This document shows, in pieces, positions 54,269 through 64,000 of a DNA stretch of 64,000 nt. The notes beneath the pieces were generated by a model. That model worked only from the letters and a program-made list of their open reading frames with translations. It was not told the origin of the DNA and ran no database searches. Numbering within the stretch: position 1 is the first letter of the stretch; each line of letters begins with the position of its first letter. Made by a program: the position numbers and the translations under genes. Location of the stretch: positions 34,390,211-34,454,210 of the forward strand of contig CM060334.1 of assembly GCA_030674155.1 (NCBI GenBank), written 5' to 3'. Source of the DNA: Stramonita haemastoma. Taxonomy: Eukaryota > Mollusca > Gastropoda > Neogastropoda > Muricidae.

Positions 54269-55829
54269 CTGACACCACACACACACACACACCATTAGTA
54301 CCAATCTTTCCTTCACACAACTATCAACCTTTTTTTTTTTAAAGTATTATTTAAGCGCTGCTCCACTCCCGTGTATTAAATTGAAGCTCATAATACAAGA
54401 AGCTGTAATTAGACAAAGATATGGACTCTCGCTATTTTTCTTATATAATTTAGTCACAAGCACATCCCTAAAAAAGGGTGTAAAACATTTTAGAACAAAC
54501 ATTTTCTATGTAAATTATAAATACTATCTTGCTTATTTTCTGAAAACGAAAAATAAGAATATGACAAAACACAATAAAATAATTCAATATTTTGCTCAAA
54601 TACAACAAAAAAAACCAAGTTATGTAGATTTAAAATGGTTTCAAATGGGACTAATTCAAAATATTGCTGCAAACTCTTTACAGGGAACAAATGGAAATTA
54701 TGACACATGCAGCTGTTTTGAAGACAATGAAGAATACGACTATAATGATGATAATAATAATAACAAAATACTTAAAATGTCTTACCTTGTGAATACAAAA
54801 GCCCTACGTTTATACAATAAAGCACAGGAGAAGTCAATCCAGTCCAATAATGTTTATAGCCCTGCCGACCACACAGGAAATAGGACTATTCAGTTTTTTT
54901 AACAAGAAGTCTGGTGTCAGCTGTGACAATTCAACTCATGTATTTTCATGAGGATCTTGCACAATACATCATTTTTGCTGCCCTTTTCATGGTCCAAATA
55001 ATTCCTCTTGCTACATTTCTGACTCGCTGACATGGACACAATCAACTTCTGCTACCTTCTCACTAGTCTCCTTGCTAAAGTTGTTCAGATTTCTCCAGTA
55101 AACGTCTAGGCTTCATTTTCTACTGCTGCTGCTTCATGAAGACAAAGTCTGTTATGAATAGCCTTGTGAGGGTGTATTTTACTTTCCGCTGGTTTTTTCA
55201 TGCCGATTTGAATTACAAGGGAATGTAATGGACAATCTTAATTAATCCCTTGAACCCTTTGGGGTCACCAATCTCTTCTGTATGTATGGGACTCTCTCTT
55301 TCCTTCTCTTTTTTTTGTTCTTTCTTTTGAAGAATCAAATTCATGTTTTATCAGCAATTAAATTCTGTTATGTAAAGTCACTATTTTGTAATACATATAT
55401 ATATTTTTTAATTCAATTTTGTACTTTTATCAGCAATTGACACTAATGAAGTAAACATTTCATGATTAATTTGGCTTTCTTTCAGATACAGGTTATTTTG
55501 TAGGTCACTGAATGATAAAGTAGGATGGTCTCAAAACCTCTGAATCAAAGGTCTTCTCACTTTCTGTTACTATCATCATTTCCTGATCTCACTATCTCCC
55601 AGCATGTGTAAGCTCACAACAGAGAAATCTTAATTCCTTACCTTTAGATAAAATGCAAAAACTGTGCCTGACGAATTATCACTATGATTCTAAATAGGTC
55701 ACAATATAACTCCAAATAAAAAGAATTCCACCTAATAATTATAGGTACAATGGTCATGAAATAAATTCAACACATTTAATGTTCTGATATTTTTTCTTCA
55801 TCAACACTCAAGACAGCAACTACTGGGTT
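54269..55829. other. COX5A intron, AT-rich part
   Basis: A short AC run touches the exon. A 173-codon open frame at 54381-54902 is AT-driven, Lys/Asn/Tyr-rich and has no family features. At 54836-54890 a piece of a dispersed repeat reads TTTATAGCCCTGCCGACCAC, also found at 59970. The rest is unassigned. Confidence 0.45.
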
Positions 55830-56000
55830 GTGCGACACTACCACGAGGTCATTATCGTAACACTACTACGAGTAACACTACCAGGTAACACTACCACGGT
55901 GTAAAATATCACCGCGTAACACTACCGTGTTAACATTTCCACGTGTGTAACATCATCGCGTGTGAGCTACCGCCTGTAACAGTTTGTGTTAAACTAAGCA
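55830..56000 (+). repeat. Degenerate GTAACACTACCACG repeat
   Basis: About nine worn units of 14-22 bp around GTAACACTACCACG/GTGTAACA. Inverted-sense relatives (AGTGTTACACA, AATGTTACACACC) follow at 56540-56625. Confidence 0.65.
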
Positions 56001-56082
56001 AGTACCGCATCTGCGTGACCAATGTTGTGAGTTTTCTGTCATTCTGCAGTACTCGTCAGGCGAATTGTGTGTAATGTTATTT

Positions 56083-56331
56083 TGAGAAAGAGAGAGAGAA
56101 AGAGACAGACAGACAGACAAGAAAAAGCAGACAAAGAAGAAAAAGAGCAACAAACACAAGGAAGAGAAGAGAGAAGAAGAGAAGGAGAGAGAGACACACA
56201 CACACACACCACACACAACAGACACACAGACCACAGAGGCAGAGAGAGAGACAGACAACCAGACAGACAGGACAGTGTGAACACTTACGCGGAAACCCTG
56301 TAACACTTCGTGTGTAACACACACACACACA

Positions 56332-56377
<46 letters not shown>

Positions 56378-56525
56378 CACAGACAGACGACAGAGAGGCC
56401 AAGAGCACACGACAACAACAACACAGACAAAAGCAAAGAGAAACAGACAGACACACGGATGACACCTCCCAACACACACAACAACACAACACACCACCAC
56501 ACACACACACACACACTCTCATCAT
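56083..56525 (+). repeat. Mosaic GA/CAGA/AC simple-sequence block
   Basis: GAGA, GACA and AC tracts, purest AC at about 56311-56375 and 56498-56515. Minus-strand Cys/Val-rich frames over it are artefacts. Confidence 0.85.
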
Positions 56526-56625
56526 ACATCATCTCACTCACACCGAAGTGTTACACATAGCTCACTCGCCTAGTCCACACACACCCCAATGTTACACACC
56601 TTAATGTTACACGCAGTAATGTCTT

Positions 56626-57740
56626 CCCAGCGAGTAGTATTACACAATCAGAGTCCTAGACACATGATAGTCATTACTACGCATAGGTGCTACATCGCGA
56701 GTGTACGCGCACCACAGCTCATGATATCCCGGTGGTTACCAATCACCGCACAAAAGTTGTTTTAATAGAATCTGTAAATAGACATCACATGCGAGCTCAA
56801 CGCATTCACACCACATAGTCGCTACACACACACGATAAAATGATATACACCGAAACCCAGAAAATTACAGTGATACTCTGGAGTGGGATAGCCCATCTAC
56901 ATATCCCAATAAAGTAGTTAAACAAAACGAAGTGTATGTCCAACGAAGATATGCTCCAGAACTGTACTTGTATTAGAATGTACACATCAAAAGTTCTTAC
57001 ATCTCTGCGCTAGATTTATCCAACATAGTGTGACATACTCGAATAACAAGCCCAAACCCCACAACACACGCATGTCTTATGTGAGTCACAATGAGAGGAA
57101 GAAATGACATATGCCGCTTTGCATGAATTGAACAAAGCGCCCACTATGTAGCCCAGTTCATCCAAACTATCAAGGGTGGATTAAAATAATCTTGACTGCG
57201 AACAAGTTAAAGAAAGACAAAAGTCAACTCAACACAGATAGGAGTGACAGTGAAGTACAATAGAAGCAAAAAAAATTGTCGAAACAAATAGGTGAAGAAA
57301 AATAGGAAAGTCCAACACAGTATGCAAAGCGGGGTCAAAGTCATGACTTACACTAACAGAGAGCCCTGAAATCCCCACGAGGAGAAACTGATCAACGATA
57401 ATTAAAAAAGGCTGTTAATGCCTTAGTTGGGTAGGAATAGGTAATTTAAGTAACCGTATGGCATATACGCCCTGTTTCCGAATGCTTGCCAATCGTATCG
57501 AATAAAGTGAATTTTGCGTGATCATCCAAAGCAGGACGCTGGCAGCAAGAGTGAACCAAATGCCTCCCTCCTCCCCTCCTTCTCTGCACTCAAGGTATCA
57601 AATCAACATGGACACCAACACTTAAAATTCAACCCCCATACATGACTGCTAATCACCTTACAGGGGCACTTAGCAGAACTAGACACACTGATTATGTATG
57701 CACTTTCTCTTTTCTCCAACACCCCCACACCCCCTCTCCA
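56626..57740. other. Unassigned COX5A intron DNA
   Basis: No repeat or exon recognised. Confidence 0.4.
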
Positions 57741-57741
57741 A

Positions 57742-57765
57742 ACACACACAAACTCACACACACAA

Positions 57766-57799
<34 letters not shown>

Positions 57800-57849
57800 C
57801 CTCTCCAAACACATACAAACACAAACTCACTCACTCTCACACACACACA

Positions 57850-57908
<59 letters not shown>

Positions 57909-57936
57909 TACACACACACTCACATACACACACACT

Positions 57937-58016
<80 letters not shown>
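57742..58016 (+). repeat. (AC)n microsatellite with ACTC and ACAT variants
   Basis: About 275 bp. It includes a duplicated CCCCCTCTCCAAACACA phrase (about 57730 and 57797) and three ACTCACAT units near 57900-57940. Confidence 0.95.
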
Positions 58017-58018
<2 letters not shown>

Positions 58019-58095
58019 CTTCCCTAAAGCGACCACCAGGCATTACTCATAATCCATGAGGCTAGCACAGGTAGGATCTACAGATCAGTCATTAC

Positions 58096-58200
58096 CTTGA
58101 CGGCCTCCAGGTAGCGTACAGCCAGAGCGTAGTCGTTGATGCGGCGGCACGCCCTCATGGCTTCGATGATGATCTCCGGCTCTGGCACCATATCTTCTCC
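58096..58200 (-). CDS. COX5A: Cytochrome c oxidase subunit 5A, penultimate exon
   Basis: 105-bp, 35-codon, phase 0 exon between CATCTGCAG and GTCAAG|GTAATG on the minus strand. Encodes [35 protein letters not shown], aligned with human [20 protein letters not shown] and NDFASTVRILEVVK. It joins the exon at 54268 in frame. The upstream part (transit peptide and the FDARWVTYFNKPDIDAWE-type region) was searched for by eye up to 64000 and not found, so it probably lies beyond the window. Confidence 0.95.
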
Positions 58201-58254
58201 CTGCAGATGCACAAAATCAGTTTTTTTGTTGTTTGAATATAAGAATACTTTTCA

Positions 58255-58382
58255 TAACAAACAACACACACACACATGCACGTGCACACACACGCACGCA
58301 CGCATGCACACATACATGCACGTGCACGCGCACACAACACACACACACACACACGCACACACAAACATGCAAACACACACTT
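58255..58382 (+). repeat. Imperfect (AC)n / GCAC tract
   Basis: AC with ACGC and GCATGCAC interruptions. Confidence 0.9.
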
Positions 58383-58399
58383 TTCTTGCAAACCAATTC

Positions 58400-58502
58400 C
58401 AGCAAAATTTACAGAACTGCATACACATGGAGACTGCATGTAAAAAAGCGCACGAGTGCTTTTTCCATTATCCTCAAAATAAAAGATTTTTTAAAATAAA
58501 AA
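58400..58502 (+). repeat. SINE-A tail type I fragment
   Basis: AACTGCATACACATGGAGAC, AAGCGCACGAGTGCTTTTTC, CATTATCCTCAAAATAAAAG. Confidence 0.85.
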
Positions 58503-58619
58503 ACAAATCCCTTTTAATTTGTGGTATGAATAATGACAGAAAATATGCATCCCAGATATCTGTTAACTTATGAAAATAAAACATTAGCAATATGCATACA
58601 TTTTTCACAACCCCTCCCC

Positions 58620-58622
58620 CCC

Positions 58623-58660
<38 letters not shown>
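58620..58660 (+). repeat. (CT)n microsatellite
   Basis: About 17 CT units after a C-rich patch. Confidence 0.9.
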
Positions 58661-59930
58661 CTCAGAAAAACATCTTATTCCAGACATCAAGCTGTAGACA
58701 ACGATACTCTACATAAAACAAAGCCCAACAACAACACTGCTGCATGTTCTTTCACAAATCTGTGAGACACAAGAATGATTGCTGTAATGTAAACTGAAGA
58801 AAATATCGCCATGTCTGAAACATGTCTGCCAAACAAAAAGTTGTCTCCAGCACACTAAGTAAGCCACTTTCAAATGCGCTAAACACTATCAAAGGAGTCG
58901 TTTCATTCACCTTAAATCACGGAAAACCACCACCAAAAAGTTATTTTAAAAAAATGTTCTACCTCATCTCTTGTGAGACATTTCTGTCCTGCTGTTTCCA
59001 CACCGCTTGTTCCAAACTCTTCGCTCCAGCCATAGGTAGGTAGGGTCATCATCATGTTGCATTCCGCCAGGTCAGAAGTCCACAGGAGCTTATCATCATC
59101 AATGACGACATGTTAAATGTTCAAAACAGGCACCACTGAACATCAAACTGTCCTAGCAGCAGAGCAGGGCCCTTTTAGTTGGTGGCCAAACACTGGTTTG
59201 CTCCCTGTCAACTTCCATTCCTAGGGCTACAACATGATGAGCCTCTGCCTGGGCAAGTGGGGCTGGAATGGCAAAGTGAGAACAAGGATGGATACACCCA
59301 CAGATAGGGAGGCGGCAGCATAAGTGAAACCAAAATACCCCCCCCCCCCCCCCCTTCAACATAGCATAAAATTTTTTTTATAAAAATTCATGCCTTTAAA
59401 TTTTTCTCTTATCAATAAACAAAGAAGTGCACACTGTCTAGTCTGAAGTCCAGCTCATTGCTGTGGACGTATCATGGAAGTCCACTGTAAAAGTCCATGA
59501 AAGGCAAAAACCAACCTTGTCAAATAATTATCATATCAACCTTGTCAAACACTGTAACACCAAATCTCATCAATCTGCAATAAAACACAGTTCATCACAT
59601 ATCATTAACCACTGAATCCCCCCAAGATACAAAACAGTATTGTGCGTTACAGACACCAGTTCTGTAGATTTGTTATTACCAGATTACCAATTTTTCATGT
59701 TAAGCTCGCACACTTGCTTCATCACTCTATCAGACATAACAGACACCATGGTCTGATAAGGTAAAAAATGAAAATAGTCTCCTAAATTATCACATTTATG
59801 CCATGGCAGAAATATGTATGGCATGGGAGTGAAAACTGACTTGCACTGTAAATATGACCCTGACCCTTCAATGCACTTTGGCCCGGCACAGTCACTGCAT
59901 GACAATGAAGCCCAAGCAAGGGGAAGGAGG
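58661..59930. other. Unassigned COX5A intron DNA
   Basis: C15 run at about 59340-59354. No exon recognised. Confidence 0.4.
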
Positions 59931-60190
59931 GACAATCCAATCCAATCCAACCCAATTCAATCTTCTTGTTTATAGCCCTGCCAACCACAAAGGCCATACC
60001 GGGGCTGTCACTTTGTCAATTTTTTTCAATCCCATACTAAAACGGTGCACTTATAATATACAGATTAAAACCAGGTTTAAAACCAACTCTACTGACGTTC
60101 CTTCTATCAATGCCCTGGTCAACCATAAGGGTCAACCTAGGACGGTCACTGTATTGTGGGAGAAACCACATCAACCACACATAAAATGAG
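59931..60190 (-). mobile_element. Retroposon-like 3' end with (ATTGG)n tail
   Basis: On the plus strand the tail reads AATCCAATCCAATCCAACCC, which is a TTGGATTGG repeat on the minus strand, next to GTTTATAGCCCTGCCAACCA. A second copy of that last phrase sits at about 54857. The 60060-60190 part has a partly repeated ACCATAAGGGTCAACC phrase. No coding sequence; identity is tentative. Confidence 0.45.
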
Positions 60191-61107
60191 ATAAAAACCA
60201 AAAACAGATTCCTTAAAACAGCCTTGTTCTTAGCAACTAACTATGACGTCTTCACTCATATCAGACAGGGAAAAAAAATACATCAAGTGTTGAGATGGTA
60301 AAGCATTTCATAAGCGATCACTCAAGCACTGAAAATAATAGGGGGAAATGGAAAAAACACAAGATATATATATAATAAAAAGTTGGTTGCCACAGGGATG
60401 ACAATGGCCAAAAAAAAAAAAAAGACTATAGAGCTAGCCTGGAAGATATTGCTGATTGTGTTGGCATTCACTTGTTGACCGTGTCTAAGCTACTAAGAAT
60501 GATATAACCTTGGGCACAGGAAGGTTAGATATCATTCATTCAGGTGGGTCCCGCCTGTTTTGAGGTATGAAAATAAGGGGGAAGGGTGCGTTAACATAAA
60601 TGTTGAGCTGAACATTCACAAGAGCGTTGATCTCAAGAGGCTGGATGGAATCATGACAGGTGAGGAGACCTGGGTGTAAGTATGTGAACCTCCCAGGAAG
60701 TCCCAAAACAAAGCGAGGGAGCAGAAAGATACAAATTTGCCCCAAATCGCTCAACGCCAACAAGGACATGGTGCTGCAAAAACCTTGCCTTGGTGATCTG
60801 GCTCCTTTTGCAGACTGGTAGCAATGACTGCATGGTTCCAATACCTCATTGTGTGACAGTTTCCGCAACTGATATACAGTAATTCAGCGCATGTCACTAG
60901 GATCGCCATTTATGCAACAGCAAAGAAAATATGCATGGAAAAGCCAAAGATTAAGACCAATAACATCACTTGTGTAACCAAGTCTTGGTGACTCGAGTCC
61001 TTCAAAATGAACAGTTATGACTTCCACAATTGCAAAGTACGTCTCGGGTCATAAGGGCAGAAAAAGAAAGCAGCTTTCGTAGTCTTCTTCCAGCGATTTC
61101 TGTGCCA
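60191..61107. other. Unassigned COX5A intron DNA
   Basis: No recognised exon or repeat. The frame at 60536-60868 (minus) shows no family features. Confidence 0.4.
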
Positions 61108-61380
61108 GTCCTGAGCCAAGCAAAAGGAAAAAGAGGCAGAGACAGGACTCCGACGAAGACATGGGGGTGCAAAAGATACCGTGTGAAATGCAGGCAATGA
61201 TGGTGAAGCTGTCTACATAAGATGATGTACTGCAATTAAAGACTGAAATACAACAGATAAGGGGAGACATGGAAAACTGGCAGTCATTAACACTGAGATT
61301 AAATGGGACTGTGTTTAAACTCGCAAGATGACAGACAGAACTGAAAAAATTACAAGCAGACAATACAGAACTCTAAAATT
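61108..61380 (+). pseudogene. L1-like ORF1 fragment, N-terminal coiled coil
   Basis: With stops and one frame change it reads PSKRKKRQRQDSDEDMGVQ, MQAMMVKLST, DDVLQLKTEIQQIRGDMENW and QTELKKLQADNTEL. This parallels the piece at 61751 (KRQRQDTEEEDENM, TREDIQQVKTEIQQLRHNME). Dead and clearly older than the second copy. Confidence 0.7.
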
Positions 61381-61750
61381 GGTGTGGGCAAACTGGGTGA
61401 GGTGTCTCCGGTGTTGGACAAACAGAGTACAAGCAGAATGCATATGTGCAATTACCTGTGTGGATAATTCAGAGCCATATTTAACACAAACTGCTTTACA
61501 GTCTTCCAAGAATGTGTATGTATTGAAACAATAGCCACAATGTGCTACCATGCATGATGCAAGGATTCTCATTTGAAGTAGTAGCTGGTACAAAACCTCA
61601 ATTGTATACACACAAAACCCGACTTGTACGTGCTGTTAGGCAGCATGAAAACAGTAATTAAATGTCAAAGAATGAGTCTACCATGAGCACTATTTCCAAA
61701 TATTTTGCCAGAAAAAGAAAAATTATCATCATCATTACCGTCTGCTAGCA

Positions 61751-62626
61751 GTGACAACAGTGTTAGACCCGAACAGAAAAGCAAGTCCTGAGAAAAGACA
61801 GAGACAGGACACAGAGGAGGAGGATGAAAACATGGCACTGCAGGAGATGATGGGCAAGATGCGTGCCACGATGTCAACGCTGTCCACGAGAGAAGATATC
61901 CAGCAGGTGAAGACAGAAATTCAGCAGCTGAGACATAACATGGAAAAACTTGTTGCTTCACTGACAACAAGAATGGAAAAACTGGAGGGTGGTATCTGAT
62001 TTGGCGAAAGAGAAGGACAAACTGAAGGCTGAAGTCACCAAGCTGCGGGGAGAAAGGGATGAACTGCAAGATCAGCTGGCATGCCACCCCAAACAAGCAG
62101 GCAAAATGCGACGGGCCCTCAACATCTAGGAGCAGCCGCCAATGGAATCTGTGGATATTCTGTGCGCAGGGGATCCATGGAGAAGAAAGTGTGGAGGACT
62201 GTGTTCACACCTGTGTCAACCTCTTCTCCAAGAAGCTGGGGGTGTCTCTCTGCCTCGGACATTGGTATTGCACACTGGTCAGGAAAGGCACCCATGGCAG
62301 GGAGCAGACCACATCCTACTCTGATCCACTTCCACTCCCGCAGACAGCGAGGCCTGGTGCTGAAAGCCAGGAGAAAGCTGAAGCAGTCTGGAGTCTCTGT
62401 AGGAGAGGACTTGACCCAGGCCAACTACAGACTGCTCCAGAAGGTCAGCAAGCATTCTGCTACCATGTCGGCCTGGTCATCCAACAAGAAAATTATAACC
62501 AGGTTGAAAAATGGGGAAATCCTATGGCTAGAACTGGAGATGGACATCGATAAAAGGTTGGCTAAAGAAATGTCAAGATATTGGGAAGGGCCGGGTGGTA
62601 GGATTGAGGGGGAAGGGGGGATATGA
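61751..62626 (+). pseudogene. L1-like ORF1, coiled coil plus RRM and C-terminal domain
   Basis: ORF1 proteins of L1-type elements form coiled-coil trimers that bind element RNA. First frame (61751-61999): basic/acidic start and heptad-like TREDIQQVKTEIQQLRHNME. After a stop, DLAKEKDKLKAEVTKLRGER. Then ESVEDCVHTCVNLFSKKLGV, an RRM-type start, and after a frameshift SDIGIAHWSGKA, HFHSRRQRGLVLKARRKLK, VGEDLTQANYRLLQKVSKHS and SAWSSNKKIITRLKNGEILW. The last part is the conserved C-terminal RNA-binding domain. At least one stop and two frameshifts make it a pseudogene. No RT follows. Confidence 0.8.
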
Positions 62627-62779
62627 TAGTTGGAGTATATTATGTTCATAACAAGATGACCAAGTGTTTGTGTAAATAAGTAAGTAGTATTGTGTTATTT
62701 CTGTTTGTGTCCCCCCCCCCCCCCCTTCCCCTTTACTCTTGGGTTCTTCCCTAATTTTTCATAATTTTGTTAGGTTTGG

Positions 62780-62862
62780 AAGAATCCAGGGGAGACGTGG
62801 AAGAGTATGTGACAAAGTGCACTGACATTTTCTCCAACAAGCTGGGTACATCTGTCTCTGCC
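62780..62862 (+). pseudogene. Third ORF1 fragment
   Basis: Encodes EESRGDVEEYVTKCTDIFSN then KLGTSVSA before a stop, homologous to ESVEDCVHTCVNLFSKKLGV at about 62180. A separate small duplicate or another insertion, after a C15 run (62710-62724). Confidence 0.65.
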
Positions 62863-63344
62863 TAGGAGGTGGAAGAATGGACAAAGCTAAAGAAGACCAA
62901 AAATAGACAAGAAGGAGGTGACATGAGGAAAAAAAACAAGGCTGAAACAAAGAGAGGGATAGAAAAGATGGGGTTCCTAGCAGAGAATTTTCAGAAGGTA
63001 CGGATACAATTTCTACCAGTTGACAGCCCCTCTGCATCTCCTCATGGGATGATAACTTGCAATTTTCAATTTCTGGTGATCTGTTTCTAGATTTTCTATT
63101 AACAAAATTAGGTCAAGAACCATTTCCTATGCCCCTATGACAAAGAAAATGAATGAAGAAGAATGTAAACTGGAAAAAAGATATTCAACAACTTGAACAA
63201 AAAAGAGGGGGGACAATTAAGAGGAGGTTTGGTGTATAGATTTAAATAAAGAGCAGTTTAAATTTAAATAAAGAGCAGTTTAAAGACTATCTGGAGAAAA
63301 AGAGTAATAAGGCCACTAAAAAAAAAAAGGGGGGGGGGAGCGTG
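62863..63344. other. Unassigned DNA
   Basis: A 22-bp phrase AGAGCAGTTTAAATTTAAATA is in part duplicated at 63250-63280. No gene recognised. Confidence 0.4.
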
Positions 63345-63420
63345 TCTCTCACACACACACACACACACACACTGCTTACTCAATGTACCATCTGATAATA
63401 AAATTTTGACTTGACTTACA

Positions 63421-63497
<77 letters not shown>

Positions 63498-63500
63498 CAT
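63345..63500 (+). repeat. (AC)n, LINE-like tail, (ACGC)n, (AC)n
   Basis: AC at 63350-63373. Then GTACCATCTGATAATAAAAT and TTTGACTTGACTTA (63386-63419), which looks like a retroposon 3' end with AATAAA and a TTGACT tail. Then 13 ACGC units (63420-63471) and AC to 63497. Confidence 0.85.
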
Positions 63501-63529
63501 GGACAGAAATACAGACAAATCAACATATC

Positions 63530-63637
63530 TAGATATAGATATAGATATATATATATAGATAGATGGATGGATGGATGGATGGATGGATGGATGGATGGAT
63601 GGATGGATGGATGGATGGATGGATGGATGGATGGATG

Positions 63638-63701
<64 letters not shown>

Positions 63702-63705
63702 TAAT
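63530..63705 (+). repeat. Compound (ATAG)/(ATGG)/(ATAG) tetranucleotide
   Basis: ATAGAT start, about 19 ATGG units (63563-63638), then about 15 ATAG units (63639-63700). A single G/A switch converts one unit into the other. Confidence 0.95.
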
Positions 63706-63776
63706 ATTAATAAGAGAGATGGAAAGATCTTGAAATATCAAGACTGAACAACTTCAATAGAATGGCAAATATAGTA

Positions 63777-63779
<3 letters not shown>

Positions 63780-63836
<57 letters not shown>

Positions 63837-63857
63837 TATATATATATATATATATAC
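63780..63857 (+). repeat. (AT)n microsatellite
   Basis: About 38 AT units with a TTAA break, self-complementary. Confidence 0.95.
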
Positions 63858-64000
63858 AGGGTTCGCGATAACCGGTAATTGTCGGTATTTTACCGATTGT
63901 AAACAGGGAATACCGAAAATTTTCGAAGCAGCCGGTACCGCGTACCGGTTCTGTTTGCCTGTGACCGATTAGATTTCCGTCTCCAAAAAAAAGTCTGAAG
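63858..64000. other. Non-repetitive edge segment rich in ACCGGT-like motifs
   Basis: Repeated ACCGG/ACCGA phrases (GATAACCGGTAATTGTCGGT, GCCGGTACCGCGTACCGGTT). Different in composition from the rest of the window, possibly the start of another element. Identity unknown. Confidence 0.35.

Noticed and set aside
54381..54902. 173-codon plus-strand open frame in the COX5A intron
   Set aside because: Driven by AT richness (Lys, Asn, Tyr, Ile), no domain, antisense to COX5A and ends in a dispersed repeat.
60536..60868. Missing upstream COX5A exon
   Set aside because: A faint LEINALVN resemblance only; no match to the FDARWVTYFN...DAWE region and no fitting splice sites.
63420..63471. CRISPR-like regular repeat
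   Set aside because: A simple ACGC tetranucleotide without spacers, in a eukaryotic genome.

Overview
The window is nuclear DNA of an invertebrate animal, most probably a marine mollusc (gastropod-like). The evidence is spliced genes with GT-AG introns, two recognisable animal proteins (a Golgi GOLM-family membrane protein and cytochrome c oxidase subunit 5A), many tRNA-derived SINEs of the composite invertebrate type, non-LTR retrotransposon remains, piggyBac- and Harbinger-type relics, and a very heavy load of microsatellites. The phylum is an inference. There are no rRNA genes, CRISPR arrays, prokaryotic operons or viral genes.

Layout. 1-12 kb: repeats only, including a decayed ORF1-type element (1304-2550), a 5'-truncated LINE with an intact reverse transcriptase ORF on the minus strand (5457-8310), SINEs and long CT/GT/AC/GA arrays. 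12.3-15.8 kb: a two-exon plus-strand gene for an unrecognised 232-aa protein. 16-27 kb: a degenerate ~40-bp minisatellite, quiet AT-rich DNA, microsatellites and SINEs. 27.5-41.4 kb: a seven-exon plus-strand GOLM1/GOLM2-type gene (signal anchor, coiled coil, two poly-Q tracts, acidic tail) with SINEs and a piggyBac-type element in its introns; its 3' UTR may reach about 43 kb. 43-54 kb: mostly unassigned AT-rich DNA with three inverted-repeat elements. 54.1-58.2 kb: the last two coding exons of COX5A on the minus strand; its 5' exons were not found and probably lie beyond the right edge. 58-64 kb: upstream intron of COX5A carrying three broken ORF1 pieces of an L1-like retrotransposon and a compound microsatellite.

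Main points. (1) At least seven retroposon-derived segments are sandwiched between two arrays of the same dinucleotide repeat, which suggests insertion into microsatellites. (2) One SINE family (called SINE-A here) carries two unrelated 3' tails on the same body, and shares a core motif with a second family (SINE-B) that has a different head and tail. (3) The GOLM gene needs three single-G additions and COX5A needs one single-base removal, all in short homopolymers, to read through. The base-level sequence is therefore probably imperfect and automatic gene models here would be broken. (4) A non-autonomous piggyBac-type element (16-bp perfect TIRs, TTAA target duplication) and a Harbinger-like element (52-bp TIRs) are clearly delimited. 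Repeat boundaries are by eye and good to roughly 5-20 bp.
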